Both the position numbers and the translations under genes were made by a program. Positions 40,702-45,699 of a stretch of 45,699 nucleotides of DNA are shown here, piece by piece; the stretch's first letter is position 1; every line of letters begins with the position of its first letter. The stretch lies in the NCBI GenBank assembly GCA_017441765.1, contig JAFRVK010000022.1:1-45699 (forward strand). The letters are read 5' to 3'. The DNA is from Erysipelotrichaceae bacterium. Its GTDB lineage: Bacteria > Bacillota_I > Bacilli_A > Erysipelotrichales > Erysipelotrichaceae. The notes under the pieces were generated by a model. That model worked only from the letters and a program-made list of their open reading frames with translations. It searched no databases and was not told the DNA's origin.

Positions 40702-42318
40702 ATGAATTTTATCAAACGGGCAATCAGGAATGTTACAAGAAAACCGTCGAAATCGATTCTGTTGATTCTGACCTTTTTCCTGATCGGCAACCTGGTCATC
40801 ATCGGCTTAGGCGTATCGAATGCTGCCGAAAGCGCAAAGATCCTGACCAGACAGAAAATGCGGGCAGTCGTATCCTATAAGATCGACTACAACAAGATCA
40901 ATGAGTACGTCATGCAACTGACGGATGAAGACGAGATCAACAAGTTCTATGAGAACTACCCGCGGGTGAAACTGGCAGATGTTGCTTTGCTTCTGCAGGA
41001 TGAACGTGTCAAGACGGCCAACGCGATCAATACCAACATGTGGTACAGCGACAAAGACAATACACTGGATTTCGTTCATCTGAACAACCAGGTAGAAGAA
41101 AACATGGGCGAGAACGGCCAGTCCTGCTGGTACGATGAAAACAACGTGCAGCAGTGCGAGACTTATAAAGAGCCATATTTCCTGATCAAAGGAAACATGT
41201 TCCCAAGCATGATCGAATTCGAAGATGGCGATTATCAGATCGTCAACGGACGTTTCTATACGCAGCAGGAGATCGACAATGCCGATATGGTCTGCCTGAT
41301 TTCCGAGAATCTGGCAGCCTTAAATGGCATCAGCATTGGTGATACGATCACCCTGGCGATAAATTATTATTCGACCTGGCTGCAGCAGTATGAGATCTCG
41401 GAAGACGATCTGGAAAGCAGTTTCGAAGTCATCGGCATCTTCTCCCATAACAACCCGGTCACTCCGGATGTACCGAATTTTGATTATATCTATCCTTATG
41501 AGAACCCTGACAACATGATCTTTATGCCTTCGACAGCGGAATACACAGCACAACTTACGCTGTCGCAGAAACAGTTCGACTACTTTGCCAAGATGTATCC
41601 GGAAGAGAGCTACTACAGTGAAGACAAACGTCCGAGCATGGAGACCATGGAAGAAAATCTCTATATCGAGAATGTGACATTGCTGCTGGATGATCCGATG
41701 AATGTCGACAAATTCGTGGAAGACCATCAGGATTCGCTGTCACAGTTCACTTCTCTGGATGCGAACAACGAGGAATTCAACAAGCTGGCGAAGCCGTTGG
41801 ATACATTGAGCATCTATGCGAACTTCATCGTCTGGCTCGTTCTGATCAATGCGATCGTCATTATTACGCTTGTGACGGCACTGACTCTAAAGACCAGAGA
41901 ATATGAGATTGGTGTCTTATTGTCTGTCGGCGCATCGAAGCTTAAGGTCATCGGACAGTTCTTCATCGAACTGGCGATCGTCGCCATCATCGGTTTCACA
42001 TTGTCCATCGTATCGGGGAGTCTGATTGCGAAATCATTGGGCAATAAGGTACTGGAATATCAGATCGCTTCCAGCGATATCGATGAAAACAACAATAACT
42101 TCTATTACTATGACAACGGCTTCGATCCATGGAACACGGATTATTCTACGGATATCACACTGGAAGATCTGGTCAGCGAATATGAAGTGAAGATCTCTCC
42201 GCTGATCATCGCCGAGATCTATGTCCTGGGACTTGGCATCGTGTTCATCTCGGTCATCATCCCATCGTTCATGATCATGCGGTACAATCCGAAGAAGATC
42301 CTGATGAATCAGAACTAG
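40702..42318 (+). CDS. FtsX/MacB-type ABC transporter permease
   Basis: 538 residues. One N-terminal helix (ILLILTFFLIGNLVIIGLGVS), a large extracellular domain of about 330 residues, then three C-terminal helices: IYANFIVWLVLINAIVIITLVTAL, LKVIGQFFIELAIVAIIGFTLSIVSG and IIAEIYVLGLGIVFISVIIPSFMI, with REYEIGVLLSVGASK between the first two. This is the mechanotransmission layout of MacB/FtsX proteins. AAGGAGG precedes the ATG. The large outer domain may touch the PASTA protein encoded upstream. Confidence 0.9.
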   Translation: MNFIKRAIRNVTRKPSKSILLILTFFLIGNLVIIGLGVSNAAESAKILTRQKMRAVVSYKIDYNKINEYVMQLTDEDEINKFYENYPRVKLADVALLLQDERVKTANAINTNMWYSDKDNTLDFVHLNNQVEENMGENGQSCWYDENNVQQCETYKEPYFLIKGNMFPSMIEFEDGDYQIVNGRFYTQQEIDNADMVCLISENLAALNGISIGDTITLAINYYSTWLQQYEISEDDLESSFEVIGIFSHNNPVTPDVPNFDYIYPYENPDNMIFMPSTAEYTAQLTLSQKQFDYFAKMYPEESYYSEDKRPSMETMEENLYIENVTLLLDDPMNVDKFVEDHQDSLSQFTSLDANNEEFNKLAKPLDTLSIYANFIVWLVLINAIVIITLVTALTLKTREYEIGVLLSVGASKLKVIGQFFIELAIVAIIGFTLSIVSGSLIAKSLGNKVLEYQIASSDIDENNNNFYYYDNGFDPWNTDYSTDITLEDLVSEYEVKISPLIIAEIYVLGLGIVFISVIIPSFMIMRYNPKKILMNQN

Positions 42319-42327
42319 GAGGTCCAT

Positions 42328-43002
42328 ATGTCTGCAATCTTAGAATTAGAAAACCTGAATTATTCCTATATCGATGGCGGCTACGAGCGGCAGATCCTCC
42401 AGGATCTTTCCTACAGTTTTGAAGAGAAACAGTTCTATACGATCCTCGGTCCTTCCGGTTCCGGCAAGACCACATTATTATCACTGGTCGCAGGGCTGGA
42501 TACGCCGAAAAGCGGCAGGATCCTGTTTGAAGGGAAAGATATCAAAGAGATCGGTCTTCACAAATACAGAAGAAACGACATCTCGATCGTCTTCCAGCAG
42601 TTCAATCTGATCTCCTATCTGACGGCGTTAGAGAACGTCCTGCTGGCGATGTCCGAGACAGATAACGAACTGCCTAAGGATCGTAAAAACGTGGCCTACA
42701 ACCTGCTGGAACGCTTCGGTATCGTTGCCAGCAAGGCAGACCGTCTAGTCAACCAGCTCTCCGGTGGCGAGCAGCAGCGTGTGGCGATCGCCCGTTCATT
42801 GGCAAGCAATGTGAATCTCATCTTTGCAGATGAACCGACCGGCAACCTGGATACGGCGACCGAGAAGGAGATCATCGGCATCTTCAAGGATCTTGCCCAC
42901 GAATACGGAAAGACCATCATCGTGGTCACCCACTCCGATTCCGTCAGTTCCATGTCCGACCAGAGAGTTCTTCTCAAAGACGGAAAACTGACCAAACTAT
43001 AA
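42328..43002 (+). CDS. ABC transporter ATPase (MacB/LolD-like)
   Basis: 224 residues. Walker A GPSGSGKTT at 41-49, Q-loop in FQQFNLISYLTALENV, signature LSGGEQQRVAIARS and Walker B LIFADEPTGNLD, all intact; the H-loop His is in VVTHSDS. AGGAGG precedes ATG 42328. It powers the FtsX-like permease encoded before it. Mechanotransmission pairs of this kind act on cell-wall or lipoprotein targets outside the membrane rather than moving a substrate through it. Confidence 0.94.
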   Translation: MSAILELENLNYSYIDGGYERQILQDLSYSFEEKQFYTILGPSGSGKTTLLSLVAGLDTPKSGRILFEGKDIKEIGLHKYRRNDISIVFQQFNLISYLTALENVLLAMSETDNELPKDRKNVAYNLLERFGIVASKADRLVNQLSGGEQQRVAIARSLASNVNLIFADEPTGNLDTATEKEIIGIFKDLAHEYGKTIIVVTHSDSVSSMSDQRVLLKDGKLTKL

Positions 43003-43028
43003 TCGTTAGAGAACACACAAACATAAGA

Positions 43029-43054
43029 AAAGGGTCCGCATCTGCGGACCCTTT
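43029..43054. terminator. Bidirectional terminator
   Basis: Long GC-rich stem AAAGGGTCCGC / GCGGACCCTTT with an ATCT loop, between the ATPase gene and the convergent coiled-coil gene. Confidence 0.85.
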
Positions 43055-43069
43055 GAACTGAAATCTCTT

Positions 43070-43669
43070 TTATTCTTTCGGTTCTTCGACGACTTCTTCA
43101 GCTACTTCTTCAACAGCTTTCTTCGCCTGTTCGATCTCTTCGGTATTCAGGACTTTCTTCAAGCCTTCCACACCTTTTTCAGCGATATTCACTGTCTTGA
43201 TCTTTGCCTTGTCGATCGCTTCCTTGACATCCGGTCTCTCGAAGAATTCGTTGATCTTCTTGTTGATCTCACCCAGGAATTCAGCTGTCTTCTTCAGAGT
43301 TTCCGATTCCTTGATATTCTCGAACGTAGACATGATATCATTGCTGGCTTCATCCAGCGCCTTTTCCGGTTCCTCTTCTTTCTTAGCTGTCAGTTCCTGA
43401 ACTTTCTCTCTGGTAAAATCTACAGCTTCCATGGATTTTGCCTTCACTTTATCTAAGAATTCATCAAGTTTTTCATCTTCCTTGACATTGGTGATGACTG
43501 TCCTGACTTTTTCAATAGATGTTCTGATTGCTTCCTCGGTTCTTTCTACCAGAGCCTTGGCCTTTTCTTTGCCTTCTTCATCAAGCTTATCGATCTCTCC
43601 AGCCAGATCATCTTCGAGTTCCTTGACCTGAGATTCCATTTCTTTTACAGTATCTTCAAATTTACTCAT
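43070..43669 (-). CDS. Charged coiled-coil protein, unknown function
   Basis: 199 residues, almost entirely Glu/Lys-rich amphipathic helix, without cysteine, signal or membrane segment. Repeated patterns of about 11 residues (VKEMESQVKELEDDL, AKALVERTEEAIRTSIEKVR, VKAKSMEAVDFTREKVQEL) recall apolipoprotein-like or YtxH-type stress proteins, but no family can be named. AAGGAGG lies before the ATG with a TATAAT at 43694-43699 upstream. Divergent from the XpaC-like operon. Confidence 0.7.
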   Translation of the reverse strand: MSKFEDTVKEMESQVKELEDDLAGEIDKLDEEGKEKAKALVERTEEAIRTSIEKVRTVITNVKEDEKLDEFLDKVKAKSMEAVDFTREKVQELTAKKEEEPEKALDEASNDIMSTFENIKESETLKKTAEFLGEINKKINEFFERPDVKEAIDKAKIKTVNIAEKGVEGLKKVLNTEEIEQAKKAVEEVAEEVVEEPKE

Positions 43670-43765
43670 AATCCAATACCTCCTTTAATTTATATTATAA
43701 CTAAAATAAAAAGAAACTATCCTATTTTAATGTAAAATTAGCACACTTTTATTACTCGTTGATGA

Positions 43766-43771
43766 TATAAT
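43766..43771 (+). promoter_or_regulatory. -10 box of the XpaC-like operon
   Basis: TATAAT; predicted start about 43778, four bases before ATG 43782, with no ribosome site. Confidence 0.5.
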
Positions 43772-43781
43772 TATTAGTACT

Positions 43782-44738
43782 ATGAGAAGAAGACGCGGTG
43801 GTTTAGGTATATTCGGTTTTATCTTATTTATCATGATGTTCGATCTGATCGATTACGGGATCGATTTGCTTTATTATTTCATGCCGCTGATCGTATTCGG
43901 ACTGGTCGGTTTCGGTTTCGTGAAACTGTTCCAGAACCTGTTCGGTATCAGCAACATGCAGCAGAGAAGGAATACAACATACACACAAAGCAATGTCCGT
44001 AATGCGAAGCTCAACAGCATCGATAAAGTATTCGGAGACTATTACAAGAATAATGTTTCTTTCGTATTGTTCGATGATGTTTCATTGTGCACGAAATCAG
44101 GAACGTACAGCACGGTAGACAATCTTTATGTCTGCTACAAGGATGAGAAGATCTGCCAGCTTTCCGAACTGAAGAAGACGTATCCGGGCGCTTATGAGAA
44201 GATCATTGAAGCGTTAGGCAAGGTCACCAAGAAAGATCTGAAGGCCATGACGGAGAACGGCAAGAAGAAAGAAGAAAGCAAGAAGGATAAAAAGGAAGAA
44301 AAGAAGAAAGATGCCTTCTCACAGGCGGAGGAATTCATCGACAAGATCAACAGCCTCAACAACAATCTGAATAACGAAGAAGTTACCAACGGCCTGTATC
44401 AGACCTGTGATCTTTTGAAACAGATCGATGTCGTCGACCGTGAGGATGGTACCGTCGATCCAAAACTGAATAAACTTTATGAATACTATCTTCCTATATT
44501 GGAAGGCATTCTGACCGACTACAAGCGTCTTTCGGAATCACCGATCAAGGGTGATGACTTCAAGAAATGCGAGACTCAGCTGGTCAAGACGATCAAACTG
44601 ATCAATGAAGCGTTGAAGATCATCTACAATTCATTGCATGAAGCGGATTATATGAATCTCAATGCGGATATCAATACCTTGCAGTCTTTGCTGAAACAGG
44701 ATGGATATGTTGATACTCCATTCAACAAGGAGGGTTAA
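43782..44738 (+). CDS. XpaC-like membrane protein
   Basis: 318 residues. Two N-terminal helices (about 10-30 and 33-55), a short globular part, a very Lys/Glu-rich linker (about 160-182) and a C-terminal helical domain with LNKLYEYYLPILEGILTDYKRL and TIKLINEALKIIYNSL, which match the XpaC (5-bromo-4-chloroindolyl phosphate hydrolysis) family. XpaC genes usually pair with telA (toxic anion resistance); here the partner is instead an unknown protein and a Clp-like ATPase. The real function of XpaC is not established. Confidence 0.75.
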   Translation: MRRRRGGLGIFGFILFIMMFDLIDYGIDLLYYFMPLIVFGLVGFGFVKLFQNLFGISNMQQRRNTTYTQSNVRNAKLNSIDKVFGDYYKNNVSFVLFDDVSLCTKSGTYSTVDNLYVCYKDEKICQLSELKKTYPGAYEKIIEALGKVTKKDLKAMTENGKKKEESKKDKKEEKKKDAFSQAEEFIDKINSLNNNLNNEEVTNGLYQTCDLLKQIDVVDREDGTVDPKLNKLYEYYLPILEGILTDYKRLSESPIKGDDFKKCETQLVKTIKLINEALKIIYNSLHEADYMNLNADINTLQSLLKQDGYVDTPFNKEG

Positions 44739-44740
44739 TT

Positions 44741-45253
44741 ATGGCGAATAATCAGATCGATATGTTCGAGCTTGTGAAAGAAGTAGAGAAACAGCAACTG
44801 CGCAATGTCGACGATGTTTTCAGCAGCCTGGACTCTTTGAAGAATGAAGATGTGACCTATGTGCAGCAGGAAACCCCGCGCTATTCAAATACCAATGAAG
44901 TCAAGCGTGTCAGTAAGCCCGGTCTTCCTGAGAATATCGGACCTTATGATACCCGTTTCGAAGCTTTCAAAGGAATCGTCGAACATGTTTCCTACGGAAC
45001 AATCGATGTCAATAACTATATCGAAGGCCATAAGACCGCATTGGAGAAATACTTCAGGGATGCTTATGAGAATGCCAAGGATCTCTATGTCGTCGAAGGC
45101 AGAGTCAATGATGAGATCACCAGATATACATCCAGAACGCATCTGTATGAGAAGGGCTACTATGATGGCTTATTGTATGTCTATAATGCTCTGAAGAAGT
45201 CTAAGGAACTGCTGATGGGTAAAATCAACAAGGAGATCACAAAGAACTTATAA
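44741..45253 (+). CDS. Unknown protein between XpaC-like and AAA+ genes
   Basis: 170 residues, not recognised. The first about 65 residues look disordered and charged (MFELVKEVEKQQLRNVDDVF, VTYVQQETPRYS); the rest (FEAFKGIVEHVSYGTIDVNNYIEGHKTALEKYF, SRTHLYEKGYYDGLLYVYNALKKSKELL) is helical. The start follows the XpaC-like stop by 2 nt behind AAGGAGGG, and the stop lies one base before the AAA+ start, so the three are clearly one transcript. It may be an adaptor between the two. Confidence 0.75.
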   Translation: MANNQIDMFELVKEVEKQQLRNVDDVFSSLDSLKNEDVTYVQQETPRYSNTNEVKRVSKPGLPENIGPYDTRFEAFKGIVEHVSYGTIDVNNYIEGHKTALEKYFRDAYENAKDLYVVEGRVNDEITRYTSRTHLYEKGYYDGLLYVYNALKKSKELLMGKINKEITKNL

Positions 45254-45254
45254 T

Positions 45255-45699
45255 ATGAACAGACAAGAAGAAAAAGAAAAACTGCTTAATGAAACTTTCT
45301 CCAGAAGGAGAAGTTTTTCTAATATCTACAACGATTCCGTGGATGTTCTGAAGGATACCGAGAGTGAACTTAACAAGATCCTTCAACAGAATCAGAAGGA
45401 TATCGAAGAGATGCTGGGTTCCTATCGCTACTCGGATGAGGATCTTAAGAAGCTGAAATCCGATATCGAAAAGGATTTCAACATCACTATCGAGACGCCG
45501 GATACGGTCGTTTTAGGCAAGGCTTCCAAGGAAGTATTCAACAATATCTACAATGACCTTTCCAACGAGATCATCGGCCAGGATGAAGCCTGCAAAGCGT
45601 TTACGATGGCGTTCCGCAGGCCGTATGTCATCGGCAGCGATCCTAAAAAGATCCGTAACAGCATTATCCTGTACGGTTCCAACGGCACGGGACGCTACC
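45255..45699 (+). CDS. Clp-like AAA+ ATPase, 3' end outside window
   Basis: 148 residues visible from ATG 45255. A helical N-terminal region (1-95) leads into NEIIGQDEACKAFTMAFRRPYV, the usual entry to the second AAA+ module of ClpB/ClpC proteins, then NSIILYGSNGTGRY. In the last segment the P-loop consensus GxxGxGK(S/T) reads G-S-N-G-T-G-R-Y: Lys is replaced by Arg and Ser/Thr by Tyr. Either a divergent nucleotide site or an inactive one. The rest of the gene is needed to judge Walker B and the pore loops. Confidence 0.75.
   Translation, partial: MNRQEEKEKLLNETFSRRRSFSNIYNDSVDVLKDTESELNKILQQNQKDIEEMLGSYRYSDEDLKKLKSDIEKDFNITIETPDTVVLGKASKEVFNNIYNDLSNEIIGQDEACKAFTMAFRRPYVIGSDPKKIRNSIILYGSNGTGRY

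Overview
The window looks like chromosome of a moderate-GC member of the Bacillota, most likely Erysipelotrichia or a close relative. This is inferred from the split glycine decarboxylase (gcvPA/gcvPB), the PlsY-type acyltransferase, YtrA-type GntR/ABC modules, a barnase/barstar pair, an XpaC homologue, Shine-Dalgarno usage of the AAGGAGG type and tRNA genes that encode their own CCA. Trp is encoded by TGG and TGA serves as an ordinary stop, so the Mollicutes code is not in use.

Layout. 1-681: end of a mobile element (C-terminus of a large serine recombinase), then a non-coding stretch. 682-7857: glycine cleavage operon gcvT-gcvH-gcvPA-gcvPB-lplA-lpdA with a PlsY-like gene at the end; it contains the T, H, P and L proteins and a lipoate ligase to charge H. 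7936-9861 (minus): a Cys-rich unknown protein, a GNAT acetyltransferase and an alpha/beta hydrolase. 9962-15482: tRNA-Arg(ACG), the arginine deiminase operon arcA-arcB-arcC (ATP from arginine), convergent argS, then tRNA-Val and tRNA-Thr. 15766-20853: tldD/tldE, a GNAT enzyme, a 71-residue protein and a D-aminoacylase-like amidohydrolase. 20915-23364: GntR regulator with ABC exporter under a strong promoter overlapped by a 10-bp-phased repeat, then a DNA glycosylase. 23427-28079: a membrane protein, an unusual TrmD-HD fusion, an Fe-S aldo/keto reductase, an alkylated-DNA repair methyltransferase and a lipoprotein tyrosine phosphatase. 28080-31762: MBL hydrolase, a YgjV-family gene broken by an in-frame TGA, then a minus-strand run barnase-barstar-isochorismatase-mscS. 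31837-38923: esterase, DUF4236 protein, A24 peptidase, and a five-gene operon of GlpA-like and GlpB-like flavoproteins, DUF1667, a lipoprotein and glycerate 2-kinase. 38926-39036: a tiny self-contained transcription unit (about 96 nt) with a 15-codon ORF, three hairpins and its own terminator. 39161-43002: PASTA-repeat membrane protein with an FtsX-like permease and ATPase. 43070-45699: coiled-coil protein, then XpaC-like, unknown, and a Clp-like AAA+ protein cut by the window end.

The points most worth a second look are: (1) the 38941-39036 small RNA/peptide unit, (2) the TrmD-HD fusion, (3) a set of about eight genes whose -10 box sits so close to the ATG that the mRNA should be leaderless or nearly so, (4) the membrane-anchored barnase with a CPGC motif and a barstar with an N-terminal extension, (5) the CTGTT repeats phased at 10 bp over the GntR promoter, (6) an exact inverted copy of the tRNA-Thr 3' end upstream of tldD, and (7) the XpaC/AAA+ operon whose ATPase has an altered P-loop. 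All assignments rest on reading motifs by eye; no database search was possible.
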